Shown piece by piece: positions 8,116 to 16,413 of a DNA stretch of 39,242 bases. The position numbers and the translations under genes are program-made. Under the pieces are notes generated by a model, which ran no database searches, had not been told where the DNA came from, and was given only the letters and a program-made list of their open reading frames with translations. The number at the start of each line of letters is the position of its first letter. Position 1 is the stretch's first letter. Source of the DNA: Anaerolineae bacterium (GTDB lineage: Bacteria > Chloroflexota > Anaerolineae > Aggregatilineales > J027); contig JAIOHL010000029.1 of NCBI GenBank assembly GCA_019913005.1, positions 1 to 39,242 on the forward strand, read 5' to 3'.

Positions 8116-8508
8116 ATGGCCGATCTGGCTAAAATTGTAGACGAACTGAGCAGCCTGACCATTCTGGAAGCTGCTGAATTGAAGACGCTGTTGGAAGACA
8201 AATGGGGCGTGACCGCCGCCGCTCCAATGGCGATGATGGCTGCTATGCCTACAGGTGTGGCTGCTGCCGTTGAAGCCGAACCAGTCGAAGAACCCACCGA
8301 ATTCAATGTGATCCTGAAGGACGCTGGCCCCAAGAAGATCAACGTCATCAAGGTCATCCGCAGCTTGACCACCCTCGGTCTGGCCGAAGCGAAGGCCGCT
8401 GCCGAAAATCCCGGCACGCTGTTGGAAGCCGTTTCCAAAGAAGCCGCTACCGACGCCAAATCCAAGCTGGAAGCCGAAGGCGCCGTTATCGAAGTCAAAC
8501 CTGCGTAA
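8116..8508 (+). CDS. rplL: 50S ribosomal protein L7/L12
   Basis: 130 residues with the three-part layout of L7/L12: an N-terminal dimerisation helix pair (residues 1-32), a flexible Ala/Met/Pro/Glu hinge (about 33-58) and the globular C-terminal factor-binding domain from [20 protein letters not shown] onward. The hinge is unusually rich in Met ([11 protein letters not shown]). AAGGAG lies 8 bp before the ATG. It is co-transcribed with rplJ and shares its attenuator. After the stop a G-poor pyrimidine tract at 8551-8630 may act in rho-dependent termination. Confidence 0.97.
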   Translation: MADLAKIVDELSSLTILEAAELKTLLEDKWGVTAAAPMAMMAAMPTGVAAAVEAEPVEEPTEFNVILKDAGPKKINVIKVIRSLTTLGLAEAKAAAENPGTLLEAVSKEAATDAKSKLEAEGAVIEVKPA

Positions 8509-8550
8509 TTGTTCCCGTGCAATACGCTGGAAGGGGCAGGGCAATATTCA

Positions 8551-8630
8551 ATCCTCCCCTTCTGCTCTCTCATTCCTTCCCTATTCCCACCGTTCTTTCC
8601 TGCTCTGCCTTCCCCATCTCGCCACACCCT
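8551..8630 (+). other. G-poor pyrimidine tract downstream of rplL (possible Rho loading region)
   Basis: By count, 80 nt contain only 5 G and about 7 A; the rest is C and T. No good hairpin with a U-tract is seen between rplL and the next gene. A long C-rich, G-poor RNA is the known feature of Rho utilisation sites. Just beyond it TATAAT at 8643-8648 and TATAAC at 8651-8656 may be a -10 element for the methyltransferase gene. Confidence 0.4.
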
Positions 8631-8694
8631 TGCACAAGACGCTATAATGGTATAACTCATTATTCACTAGGCTGATTATTTTTTGAGGGATTTC

Positions 8695-9510
8695 GTGATT
8701 TCTGACCAGACCAAACGTGAGCAGCCGGTTTCACCCTCGCTCTATACGGAAGAATATTTCACCACCGCTTGTGAGGGCTTCGATGAATATCTCACCACCG
8801 AAGGTCAACATCTATCGCGCCGATTAAAAGCTGCCTTTGCGCTGGCAGCAGTTGAACCGGGCATGAAAGTCTTGGACGTAGGTTGTGGGCGTGGTGAAAT
8901 TTTGCTCCATTGTGCCAATCTGGGGGCGGATGCCTATGGCATTGATTACGCACCTGTTGCCCTACAACTCACCAAAAAACTTTTAGATAAAGATGAAACC
9001 GTCAAACCCGGCAAAATTGGGGTGTCGCTGGCCGATGCCAAACACCTACCTTTCCCGAATGCCCATTTTGACCGCGTGTTGATGTTTGACGTGGTAGAAC
9101 ATCTCCATCCATGGGAACTACACCAAGCCATGTTGGAAGTTCACCGTGTATTAAAACCGGATGGTCGTTTTATCATCCACACCGCCCCCAATATCTGGTA
9201 TGACCGCTATGCCTACCCGGTGGTGCGCCAATTTCGACGTTTGATAGGGCAGGGTGAAAAATATCCCAAAAATCCCCGTGCTTTTTTGGTGGATCATAAC
9301 CAAGATGTGCATGTCAATGAGCAGTCTTGGCACAGCATGAAACAAGCGTTACGGGCAGCGGGTTTCGAAGGCAAAGTGTGGTTAGATTCCCCGCCCCAAC
9401 ATCGTCATGAAAATTTCGTTTTGGCAGCAGCGCGAGTGGTGCTGTTTAATTGGCCTCCTATGCGCTGGTTTTTCCAACGCGAAGTTTTTGCGGTGGCTGC
9501 CAAAATATAA
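8695..9510 (+). CDS. Class I SAM-dependent methyltransferase
   Basis: 271 residues with the Rossmann-fold methyltransferase core: motif I VLDVGCGRGE at about 59-68, an acidic motif II in YGIDYAP, motif III-like LADAKHLPFPN and FDRVLMFDVVEHL, then VHRVLKPDGRFIIHTAPN. This is the Methyltransf_11/UbiG-like group, whose substrates range from quinones to glycans; the target cannot be deduced. GTG at 8695 is preferred because GAGGGA lies just upstream; TTG at 8683 is an alternative that would add four residues. The sortase gene follows 15 bp later, so the two are probably co-transcribed. Confidence 0.88.
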   Translation: MISDQTKREQPVSPSLYTEEYFTTACEGFDEYLTTEGQHLSRRLKAAFALAAVEPGMKVLDVGCGRGEILLHCANLGADAYGIDYAPVALQLTKKLLDKDETVKPGKIGVSLADAKHLPFPNAHFDRVLMFDVVEHLHPWELHQAMLEVHRVLKPDGRFIIHTAPNIWYDRYAYPVVRQFRRLIGQGEKYPKNPRAFLVDHNQDVHVNEQSWHSMKQALRAAGFEGKVWLDSPPQHRHENFVLAAARVVLFNWPPMRWFFQREVFAVAAKI

Positions 9511-9525
9511 TCTTGAGGAGTATTC

Positions 9526-10698
9526 ATGCCCCGGGATAAGCGAACGGTTGACGAACTCACCATTGAAGAACTGGAGCAAATCCTCGCCATCCGCAAACGC
9601 GAAGAACGGATGAAACGGTTCCGCGATGGGCAGGGCAAAGACCGCATGATGGCGATTCCGCTGCCAACTTCGGAAATAGAGGACACCGATGAGTCCGATG
9701 ACATACCCCCGCACGCGCTCATCGCCCCTGCACCAAGTGGTGTGGTGTTGCAGCAGCACGAAGCCTCGGCTCTTGTGCCAGCGCCATCAGCTCCTACCAC
9801 TTATGACATCACGGCGGAAAAACCCCATTTTGAAGATGACATCCTCCAATCCGATGAGGTCATGTTCATTGAGGAAAAACCCAAACCCGCCCCACCCAAA
9901 AACCGTGTGGTCAAGGTAACAACACCGGAAGCCCGTACACAAAAAGAGAAATGGCGTGTCATTGCCAATCGTGGTTTATTAGTGGTTGAGGTGGTCGCAT
10001 TTGTCGGCCTGATTTATGTGTTGTACCGGGCTTTTATCGGCCTTGACATCATTCAAAACAACACTAACAAAACCCAACAGGAATATGAAGCCGCCGTCAA
10101 TGAGCGCCGTGCGACTTCAACACCCTTGCCAGAACTTTACCCATCCTTGCTTGTTTTACCGGGAGGGCATACGAGCGATGGGCAGTTTAATGAAAACGAG
10201 TTAGTTCAAGCCCTAAACGCCAAGCAAGTTCCCGCCTACATCCAAAACAATGTAATTCAACAAGCTCGGTTCGCTCCAGTTCAAAGCGCACCCCCAAGCC
10301 TCCAAGACCCGGTCTCGCTGACGATTCCGGACTTACCCAACGTCAACAACGCAAGTGTTTTTAGCGGGGACGATTGGGAAACACTTCAAAAGGGCATTGG
10401 GCATATGCGAGGAAGTGGTCTCCCCGGCAGCAATCAAAATGTTGTGTTAACAGGCCACAATGATATTTATGGGGAAATTTTTAGATATTTATCCACCTTA
10501 GAGCTTGGGGATTTAATCTATCTTCGCGCTGCTGATGGCAAGGAATATACCTATCAGGTGGTGGACAGCCGCGAGGTACTGCCAACGGAAATTGCTGTGC
10601 TGCATCCTGATCGTGGGGCCATCGTCACCTTAATTACTTGTCATCCCTATCAAGTAGATACTCACCGTTGGGTTGTCACGGCAGAACTGGTACAATAA
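9526..10698 (+). CDS. Sortase-family transpeptidase with long cytoplasmic N-terminal region
   Basis: 390 residues. The catalytic triad of sortases is present: His 311 in LTGHND, Cys 372 in TLITCHP and Arg 381 in THRWVV. Sortases act outside the membrane, cutting sorting signals and attaching proteins to wall or pilin. One transmembrane helix lies at about 149-170. Before it are some 145 cytoplasmic residues: a charged helix (DELTIEELEQILAIRKREE) and an acidic, Pro-rich stretch, no known domain. About 110 linker residues separate the helix from the catalytic domain, and the strands before the TGHND motif look shortened compared with class D/E sortases. GAGGAG precedes the ATG by 7 bp. No sorting-signal substrate is evident nearby. 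Confidence 0.88.
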   Translation: MPRDKRTVDELTIEELEQILAIRKREERMKRFRDGQGKDRMMAIPLPTSEIEDTDESDDIPPHALIAPAPSGVVLQQHEASALVPAPSAPTTYDITAEKPHFEDDILQSDEVMFIEEKPKPAPPKNRVVKVTTPEARTQKEKWRVIANRGLLVVEVVAFVGLIYVLYRAFIGLDIIQNNTNKTQQEYEAAVNERRATSTPLPELYPSLLVLPGGHTSDGQFNENELVQALNAKQVPAYIQNNVIQQARFAPVQSAPPSLQDPVSLTIPDLPNVNNASVFSGDDWETLQKGIGHMRGSGLPGSNQNVVLTGHNDIYGEIFRYLSTLELGDLIYLRAADGKEYTYQVVDSREVLPTEIAVLHPDRGAIVTLITCHPYQVDTHRWVVTAELVQ

Positions 10699-10731
10699 CG
10701 CCGCTTATTGTGGAATAGAAAGAACAAGATT

Positions 10732-11049
10732 ATGGCTAAAAAGCAAACAACACGGAAGCCAAATATTTCTGCGGAAACACTGGAACGCGCTCGTCGTGAA
10801 ATGGCTGGGGGTGCTCCCGTCGTTTCGACCCCAACTCCCAATCAAACATCGGTCAAGAGCAGCGTTGGTCAAAACAAAAATGACAATGTGATCATCCGCT
10901 CCTCCTCCAAGAAACGCACGATGACCCAAGAAGAACTCTCGCATGAATATGGCTATGTTCTGCAAGACCTTCGCAGCATGGGGGTGTTGGCATTTGCGTT
11001 GTTTATTGGTATGGTGGTGGTAGCTCTAGTTATCAACCAGATTGCTTAA
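10732..11049 (+). CDS. Small tail-anchored membrane protein, unknown function
   Basis: 105 residues. The N-terminal 75 are basic, Ser/Thr/Asn rich and probably disordered. EELSHEYGYVLQDLRSMG (about 70-87) leads into one C-terminal transmembrane helix (VLAFALFIGMVVVALVI, about 87-103). That layout is a tail-anchored inner-membrane protein with its bulk in the cytoplasm. The ATG at 10732 has only a weak upstream AGAAAGAA; a TTG at 10708 is possible. It lies 33 bp after the sortase and is probably in its operon. I do not recognise a family. Confidence 0.7.
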   Translation: MAKKQTTRKPNISAETLERARREMAGGAPVVSTPTPNQTSVKSSVGQNKNDNVIIRSSSKKRTMTQEELSHEYGYVLQDLRSMGVLAFALFIGMVVVALVINQIA

Positions 11050-11061
11050 TCAAAAGCCAAA

Positions 11062-11085
11062 AGGATGGGTGTGCTGCCCCCATCC
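11062..11085. terminator. Bidirectional hairpin terminator between convergent genes
   Basis: AGGATGGG at 11062-11069 pairs with CCCATCCT at 11078-11085. On the minus strand it is followed by TTTTGGCTTTTG, a fair U-tract for the PIN-TRAM gene; on the plus strand the tract is poor. It sits between the small membrane protein stop (11049) and the PIN-TRAM stop (11125). Confidence 0.65.
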
Positions 11086-11124
11086 TCTCAGATTTCCTAT
11101 TGATTTGAATAGTTGATGAGATAG

Positions 11125-12177
11125 CTATTTGCTCACCTGTGGTTCCGGTTGGGCAAAATACATCTTGCCCGCGCTGCTCAGGATATAGCGCGTAATACGG
11201 GCTGGAATGGTACGGTCACGATAGCGCTTCCCGCCTTCAACCACCACCATCGTCCCATCAATTAAATACCCCACGCCTTGATCTTCTTCGCGGCCTTCTT
11301 GAATGATATGTAGATTAATCACCTCACCCGGCAGATAGACGGGTCGTAGTGCCATTGCCAAATCATTGATATTAAGCACCGACACCCCCCGCACCGCCGC
11401 AACTTTGTTTAAATTAAAGTCGTTGGTCATGATTGGGATATTGCGTTCGGCGGCCAGCATCACCAATTTTTCGTCCACTGTCGCGCCCTCGGCTGGCATC
11501 TCATCAATCACCTCGACGGGCACCTTGCTTTCTTGGCGCAGTTTGTTGAGGACGTCCAAGCCGTGCCGTCCCCGTTGGCGTCGTAGGGTGTCGCTAGAAT
11601 CAGCGATGTGTTGCAGTTCACGCACCACAAATTGGGGCACAAGGATTTTCTGTGAGACAAACCCGGTCTGGCTTAAATCGAGAATCCGTCCGTCAATAAT
11701 CACATTCGTATCCAGCAGAATTTCACCCGATTGGATGGTACGGCCTAGCATACTACCGCGTCCGGCCAACCCCGCCATCGAGAACATATCTTGTCCTCGC
11801 AACGAAAACAGAATAATGCTCAAATAGCCCGTCACCACTGCCATGATCGTAGGGAGATATTGCCCCGCTGGGTCCGGCAGCATGGAAAGGGGTAGTGCCA
11901 ATAACGCCGCAAAAACCAATCCCACCAGCAGCCCAAAAATTGACGTTACCAACGTCTCGGCGCGTGTTTGAATAATCGCCCGGCGTGCGGTGGCGGCTGG
12001 ACGAGTGGTGATCCAAGGGGTAATCAACAGGCCCGTGAGCGCCCCAGCCAATAAAAAGAGGAGGCTGTTCGCTTCGGATGGCAAATTCATATCATCGGCA
12101 AAACCTTCACCCAATCGTGCCCCGATGACGGCAAAGATGGTCATGCCAATCAGCCGAAAAATAAATTCAAGAGACAT
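11125..12177 (-). CDS. PIN-TRAM domain integral membrane protein (YacL family)
   Basis: 350 residues. Four hydrophobic segments fill about 1-125 (FIFRLIGMTIFAVIG; LLFLLAGALTGLLI; SIFGLLVGLVFAALLAL; TIMAVVTGYLSIILF). A PIN nuclease-like domain runs about 152-270, with acidic residues in LLDTNVIIDGR (Asp 156 and 162) and MTNDFNLNKVA, and an RNA-binding TRAM domain closes the protein. PIN domains usually cleave RNA; YacL-family proteins are conserved in Gram-positive and related bacteria, but their targets are unknown. The ATG at 12177 has GGGAGG 7 bp upstream and is preferred to an ATG at 12237. It is transcribed divergently from the response regulator gene. Confidence 0.88.
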   Translation of the reverse strand: MSLEFIFRLIGMTIFAVIGARLGEGFADDMNLPSEANSLLFLLAGALTGLLITPWITTRPAATARRAIIQTRAETLVTSIFGLLVGLVFAALLALPLSMLPDPAGQYLPTIMAVVTGYLSIILFSLRGQDMFSMAGLAGRGSMLGRTIQSGEILLDTNVIIDGRILDLSQTGFVSQKILVPQFVVRELQHIADSSDTLRRQRGRHGLDVLNKLRQESKVPVEVIDEMPAEGATVDEKLVMLAAERNIPIMTNDFNLNKVAAVRGVSVLNINDLAMALRPVYLPGEVINLHIIQEGREEDQGVGYLIDGTMVVVEGGKRYRDRTIPARITRYILSSAGKMYFAQPEPQVSK

Positions 12178-12408
12178 AGGAGAACCTCCCATTGATGTCG
12201 TCCACCGGATAAAAGGGTTGGGGACGACGATTGACATCAGTGGAAAATCATTGCTCGATAAATCAGGGTAAAACCCTCTGATAAAAGGGAACTTCAGTGC
12301 ATAATAAACCCACCGTAGCTCAAATCTAGCACGAAGCGGCTGTCACGTCAATGAATCTACTAATTTCGCTTTTTAAAGGATGAATATCTCATGAAAATTG
12401 TATACGCC

Positions 12409-12437
12409 TTGCCATTAAAAGTGCGATATTCTATTCT
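12409..12437 (+). promoter_or_regulatory. Candidate promoter for the two-component system; intergenic region 12178-12478
   Basis: TTGCCA at 12409-12414 and TATTCT at 12432-12437 are separated by 17 bp and lie about 40 bp before the response regulator start. The rest of this 300-bp divergent gap holds an imperfect hairpin around 12262-12282 in the 5' leader of the PIN-TRAM gene and no other coding or repeat signal that I can see. Confidence 0.45.
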
Positions 12438-12478
12438 TTAGACGATGTATGAATCGTAATTTTGGAGAGACACCCCTC

Positions 12479-13156
12479 ATGTCCGAACACATTTTGGTGA
12501 TTGAAGACGAAACAAATATTGCCCAATTTTTGGAGCGTGGCCTCATTTATGAAGGCTTCCGCGTGGATGTCGCCTACGATGGACAAAGCGGCCTCTCGAT
12601 TGCCCGCGACAACCCACCCGATTTGGTCATCCTCGACTGGATGCTGCCGGGTTTGGATGGCTTGGAAGTCTGCCGCCGTTTGCGGACCGCCAGCACTGTA
12701 CCAATTTTGATGCTGACCGCCAAAGATACAGTGCCAGATCGTGTCACGGGCCTTGATGCTGGAGCGGACGATTACCTCGTTAAGCCCTTTGCTTTTGATG
12801 AACTCATGGCGCGTGTCCGGGCTTTGCTTCGTCGCAGCGTGACCATTTCAGGGCCAGAAGTTCTGCGATTCACCGATCTAACGTTAGACACTGGCACTCA
12901 CCGCGCCACTCGTGGCAATCGGCCTATTGATCTAACCGCCAAAGAATATGAACTCCTTGAATTATTCATGCGTAATCCTCGCCAAGTCCTGACCCGCGAT
13001 GTCATTTTTGACCGGGTATGGGGCTACGATTTTGGGGGTGAAAGCAACATCATCGAGGTCTATGTGCGCTATCTTCGCCAAAAAACTGAAGATGAAAATG
13101 AGTCCCGCCTCATTCATACTGTGCGCGGCGTCGGTTACGTCCTCCGCGAGGATTAG
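12479..13156 (+). CDS. OmpR/PhoB-family response regulator
   Basis: 225 residues: a receiver domain (1-118) followed by a winged-helix DNA-binding domain (about 128-225). Receiver residues are present: the acidic pocket in VIEDE (Glu 9, Asp 10, Glu 11), phospho-acceptor Asp 53 in VILDWMLPG, Thr 80 in MLTAKD and Lys 102 in LVKPF. The effector domain has the family's [20 protein letters not shown] and [12 protein letters not shown] segments. The ATG at 12479 is chosen for its position behind GGAGAGA; an ATG at 12449 lacks an upstream site. The histidine kinase follows 81 bp later. OmpR-type dimers bind direct repeats of about 11 bp, which occur before the next gene but one. Confidence 0.95.
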   Translation: MSEHILVIEDETNIAQFLERGLIYEGFRVDVAYDGQSGLSIARDNPPDLVILDWMLPGLDGLEVCRRLRTASTVPILMLTAKDTVPDRVTGLDAGADDYLVKPFAFDELMARVRALLRRSVTISGPEVLRFTDLTLDTGTHRATRGNRPIDLTAKEYELLELFMRNPRQVLTRDVIFDRVWGYDFGGESNIIEVYVRYLRQKTEDENESRLIHTVRGVGYVLRED

Positions 13157-13237
13157 CAGCAGTATAAGTCGGCTCTCATCCCAAGCTAACATTCCCATGT
13201 TACTATCGTTGCAATCGTCGCCATTGGATTGCAACTG

Positions 13238-14722
13238 ATGACCATTCGCCAGCGCCTGACCCTGTGGTATTCCAGCCTACTGATCAGCCTTATCACGATC
13301 TTTGCAATCGTGGCGTTTGGCATTCTTGATCGCACCATGCGTTCACAAGTGGATAATAATTTACTTAGGGTCATTGACCGCGTGGAAGATTGGACTGTCC
13401 ACGAGGCCCTTCGTACCGATTCAACGACAGGCGAAGTGTTTTACACCATGTCCCCCAATCTGGAAACCATTGCCCCGGCGGATGTCTATCTACAAATTTG
13501 GTCAGTGGATGAGTCTAAATATCCATTTAGCCAAAGCCCCAATCTCGCCTCGCACCATGCTCCGCTTGACCCCAATGGAATGCAGTCGCACGAAGTCCGA
13601 GCCATTGTCAATGGAAACGATTCACGGCTGCGTGTTATCTCAAGGCCGATTGTCTTTGAGGGCAAAATAGTCGGTTATATCCAAGCCGCCTCTACGATGG
13701 AAACGGTGGATTCAGCAACCACGTGGCTCATTAAAATTTTGGCGCTAGAAATCTTGGTCGCGCTTATTTTGTCATTGGTGATTGGCAATTGGCTGGCACG
13801 GCGGGCGCTCCATCCCATTAGCAACGTCACGCGCACCGCCACTCAAATTTCTACCGAAAACGACCTCAGCAAGCGCATCCCCTACGATGGCCCACAGGAC
13901 GAAATGGGTGAATTGATTACGACCTTTAATCATATGGTCGAACGTTTGGAAACTCTTTTTAATACCGAGCGGCGCTTTGTAGCAGATGTTTCCCATGAAT
14001 TGCGTACCCCCATCACCGCCATACAGGGCAACGTAGAACTTTTGCAGCGCTTTGGGCACGACCCAGCCTCGCTCAAGGCCATCCACAGCGAAACCCAGCG
14101 TATGTCCCGTTTGGTCGGCGACTTATTGATGTTGGCCCAAGCCGATGTCGGGCATATGCCATTGATTCAAACCCATGTCCTATTAGATTCGCTTTTGTTA
14201 GAGGTCTACAGTCAAGCAAAAGTGTTGAGCAAAGGCCATGTCCGCGTCATGGTCAGCGAACTCGACCAAATCCGCGTCTTGGGTGATCCTGACCGACTCA
14301 AACAACTTTTGATGAATCTCATCACCAACGCGCTGGCCCATACGCCAGAAAATGGTGAGATTCGGCTAACCATGCAAAAAGCCGAAAAATGGGTCGAAAT
14401 TAGTGTTACGGATACCGGAGTTGGCATCTCCCCCGAAGACCTACCCCACATTTTTGACCGATTTTATCGTGTGGATAAAGCCCGTTCACGGCATGAGGGC
14501 GGAGTTGGGTTGGGATTATCTATCGCCAAATGGATTGCTGAGGCGCATCACGGCACACTTTCCGCTGCCAGCACTGTCGGGGAAGGGACAACCTTTACCC
14601 TGCGCTTGCCCCTTCTGCTAGACCCTGAAAAAATGCGCGAACACCACGCCGAGACCGTCCCCAATTTCCCGGTCATTCGCCTAAGTCGCCACAAATCGGA
14701 TAAATCGGATTCGGCCCCTTAG
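13238..14722 (+). CDS. Membrane sensor histidine kinase
   Basis: 494 residues. Transmembrane helices at about 10-30 and 164-184 enclose an extracytoplasmic sensor domain of about 130 residues, followed by HAMP (185-240), HisKA with phospho-acceptor His 253 in VSHELRTP, and an HATPase domain. The N box (LMNLITNALAHTPENG, about 358-373), G1 (TDTGVGIS), F box (IFDRFYRVD) and G2 (GGVGLGLSIAKW) are all intact, so it should be an active kinase for the regulator upstream. The sensor domain has no recognised fold. The start may be the ATG at 13238 or a TTG three codons earlier. A short basic C-terminal tail follows the catalytic domain. Confidence 0.95.
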   Translation: MTIRQRLTLWYSSLLISLITIFAIVAFGILDRTMRSQVDNNLLRVIDRVEDWTVHEALRTDSTTGEVFYTMSPNLETIAPADVYLQIWSVDESKYPFSQSPNLASHHAPLDPNGMQSHEVRAIVNGNDSRLRVISRPIVFEGKIVGYIQAASTMETVDSATTWLIKILALEILVALILSLVIGNWLARRALHPISNVTRTATQISTENDLSKRIPYDGPQDEMGELITTFNHMVERLETLFNTERRFVADVSHELRTPITAIQGNVELLQRFGHDPASLKAIHSETQRMSRLVGDLLMLAQADVGHMPLIQTHVLLDSLLLEVYSQAKVLSKGHVRVMVSELDQIRVLGDPDRLKQLLMNLITNALAHTPENGEIRLTMQKAEKWVEISVTDTGVGISPEDLPHIFDRFYRVDKARSRHEGGVGLGLSIAKWIAEAHHGTLSAASTVGEGTTFTLRLPLLLDPEKMREHHAETVPNFPVIRLSRHKSDKSDSAP

Positions 14723-14748
14723 CTCCATATGCGGGCTGTAACCATCAA

Positions 14749-14800
14749 TTTACAGACTTTACACCGTTTTTACAGATTATTTACACCGCCGCGCTATGAT
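14749..14800 (+). promoter_or_regulatory. Four TTTACA direct repeats and -10 element before the PDZ gene
   Basis: TTTACA starts at 14749, 14758, 14769 and 14780, that is at spacings of 9, 11 and 11 bp. A TATGAT at 14795-14800 is a good -10 element. Direct hexamers at one helical turn are the known recognition pattern of OmpR/PhoB-type regulators, and the B. subtilis PhoP box TT(A/C/T)ACA fits this hexamer. The response regulator encoded at 12479-13156 is the obvious candidate binder. Binding is inferred. Confidence 0.65.
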
Positions 14801-14844
14801 AACAATATCCTTTCAGATGAGTGTAAATGAGGAGCATCAGGTTT

Positions 14845-15966
14845 ATGAATAGACTAACCCGACATCACCTATGGCTTAATCTTGCGGCGGCCATCACAGT
14901 TGCTATGATAGGCGTAGGGGCGATGAGTGTATATGCCAACGATCAAAATGTCACCTCCGGGGTAAATGCCCAAGAAGATGACACCCGCGCCTATCTAGGT
15001 GTTCAGATTGCCAGCAGCGAAAACGGTGTCGAAGTCATGGCCGTTGACCCCAATTCCCCCGCTAACGAAGCAGGTATTGAGGTCGGCGACATCATTCAAC
15101 AGGTGGATGAAACCGTCATTGACACCGCCAACCAACTCAGTGAATACATTTCGACCAAAGCCCCCGGTGATGCCGTCACTGTCACCCTTCTGCGCGGTGA
15201 AGAAACCCTCACCGTCGAGGCCACGCTTGCCGAAGCCCCCTCTGGCGTTTCCGTGCCGAGTGGAAATCGCCCCGGTGGTCGTGATGGATCAGAGGGTCGC
15301 CCCTTTGTCTACGCGAGTCCAATGGGCTATCAACTTGGCGTCTCGTTTAAGGTCATCACCCCCGAAATCGCTGCCAGCGAAGGCCTCTCTGTTGAAGATG
15401 GGGCGCTCATTACCGAAGTGGTAGAAGACAGCCCCGCCGCCGATGCTGGTTTGCAGGTGGGCGACATTATTACCGCCGTAGATGGCGATAAAGTGGATGT
15501 GGAACACACCCTATCAGATCGACTCTATGCCTATGAAGCCGAAGATCAGGTAACACTTACCGTCGTGCGTGGCGGCGAAACTCTCGAAGTCAGCGCCGTG
15601 CTCGCTGCTGGTCACCCCGGCAGAATTTTTGAGGGTACGGGAGGTATGAACTTTGGCCCGAATGGGTTGCCGTTGGGTAATGGCAATTTCCCCTTCGGCG
15701 ACGGTCAGAACTTCCCCTTTGGCAATGACATCAAAATTCCCTTTGATGGCAGCAGATTCAGCGGTGATATGGAAACCATTACCTGCTCCAACGAAGAGGG
15801 CACGATCCAATTTCAAATGACGGTCCCGAAGGGTTTGTCCGATAGCATCAATCTGCCAGATTCGATTGATGGCGCAAACATTACCTGCGAACGCACCGCT
15901 GCTGACGATTCCGACTCTGGTTCTGGGGATGCCACCACCCCATCCACCGACACGCAGCCGTCCTAA
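14845..15966 (+). CDS. Secreted protein with two PDZ domains and no protease domain
   Basis: 373 residues. A signal sequence (1-31, LAAAITVAMIGVGAMSVYA) is followed by PDZ 1 (about 40-125, AYLGVQI to TLAEAP) and PDZ 2 (about 150-255, YQLGVSF to VLAAGHPG), each with the typical AGIEVGDIIQQV or AGLQVGDIITAV carboxylate loop. A Gly/Asn/Phe-rich linker (FPFGDGQNFPFG) and a domain with two Cys (TCSNEEG and ITCERT) come next, then an acidic Ser/Thr tail. No His-Asp-Ser triad is present, unlike the HtrA protein at 34884-36137. It could act as a scaffold or sensor for misfolded envelope proteins. The ATG at 14845 follows GAGGAG by 10 bp; an ATG at 14827 is possible. Confidence 0.8.
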   Translation: MNRLTRHHLWLNLAAAITVAMIGVGAMSVYANDQNVTSGVNAQEDDTRAYLGVQIASSENGVEVMAVDPNSPANEAGIEVGDIIQQVDETVIDTANQLSEYISTKAPGDAVTVTLLRGEETLTVEATLAEAPSGVSVPSGNRPGGRDGSEGRPFVYASPMGYQLGVSFKVITPEIAASEGLSVEDGALITEVVEDSPAADAGLQVGDIITAVDGDKVDVEHTLSDRLYAYEAEDQVTLTVVRGGETLEVSAVLAAGHPGRIFEGTGGMNFGPNGLPLGNGNFPFGDGQNFPFGNDIKIPFDGSRFSGDMETITCSNEEGTIQFQMTVPKGLSDSINLPDSIDGANITCERTAADDSDSGSGDATTPSTDTQPS

Positions 15967-15987
15967 TCTTCCGATACACCAATAAAG

Positions 15988-16024
15988 GGAAGCCGCATAC
16001 AGGGAGGGGCTTCCTTTTGTTTTT
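15988..16024 (+). terminator. Rho-independent terminator of the PDZ gene
   Basis: GGAAGCC at 15988-15994 pairs with GGCTTCC at 16008-16014 and is followed by TTTTGTTTTT at 16015-16024, 22 bp beyond the stop codon. Confidence 0.85.
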
Positions 16025-16090
16025 GGGAACAAAATACCAAATTCGCGTAAGCCTAACCCCGCCTCAAACATAGGAGAAGATTTTTCTAAC

Positions 16091-16121
16091 CTAAATTCAG
16101 CACGGCGGCTTTAGCCCCGTG
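16091..16121 (+). repeat. Dispersed hairpin repeat, copy 2
   Basis: Shares AAATTCAGCACGG/GGCTTTAG/CCCCGTG with the unit at 3971-4002 and with the inverted unit at 36158-36190. It lies between the PDZ-gene terminator and the FMN riboswitch promoter. The same bulged hairpin can form. Confidence 0.75.
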
Positions 16122-16175
16122 TATCTTAAAATGCTTTAGCCAGATAAGAACTTCATCAAAAATCCCCAAATATCT

Positions 16176-16203
16176 TTGTCTCCCTGCACACCCCTGTTAT
16201 AAT
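16176..16203 (+). promoter_or_regulatory. Promoter of the FMN-riboswitch operon
   Basis: TTGTCT at 16176-16181 and TATAAT at 16198-16203 with a 16-bp spacer. The predicted start near 16210 lies a few bases before the riboswitch. Confidence 0.7.
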
Positions 16204-16217
16204 GAAAATAACAAATG

Positions 16218-16369
16218 TACCTTCGGGGCAGGGTGAAATTCCCGATCGGCGGTAGGAGGAAGATTTCGTTGTAAGCCTCAAGCCCGCTACCCGCGCATCA
16301 TCCCGTGTGATGCCGGTGGATTCGGTCAAATGCCGAAGCCGACAGTTACAGTCTGGATGGAAGAAGGTG
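16218..16369 (+). promoter_or_regulatory. FMN riboswitch (RFN element)
   Basis: The conserved blocks of the RFN aptamer are all readable: CTTCGGGGCAGGGTGAAATT at 16221-16240, CGGCGGTA soon after, AGCCCGC, GGTGGATTCGGTCAAATGCC at about 16313-16332 and GCCGACAGTTACAGTCTGGA at about 16337-16356. The closing helix pairs TACCTTC at 16218-16224 with GAAGGTG at 16363-16369. FMN binding normally turns off riboflavin synthesis or uptake genes. A terminator hairpin follows at 16388-16413, so control is probably by transcription termination. Confidence 0.95.
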
Positions 16370-16387
16370 TCCATAGCGCGATTTTTG

Positions 16388-16413
16388 CTCAACAAGCGGT
16401 TGTTGGGGTTTTT
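16388..16413 (+). terminator. Riboswitch expression-platform terminator
   Basis: CTCAACAA at 16388-16395 pairs with TTGTTGGG at 16400-16407 across a GCGG loop and is followed by GTTTTT. It lies between the FMN aptamer and the permease start codon. A further weak stem-loop (CTAATAAC with GTTATTGG, about 16424-16453) follows and has no U-tract. Confidence 0.8.

Noticed and set aside
8094-8660. Minus-strand frames opposite rplL
   Set aside because: rplL is unambiguous; the opposite frames are Ser/Ala- or Gly/Phe-rich reflections of it.
12262-12282. Imperfect hairpin in the 5' leader of the PIN-TRAM gene as a riboswitch
   Set aside because: The stem is short and bulged and matches no known riboswitch pattern.
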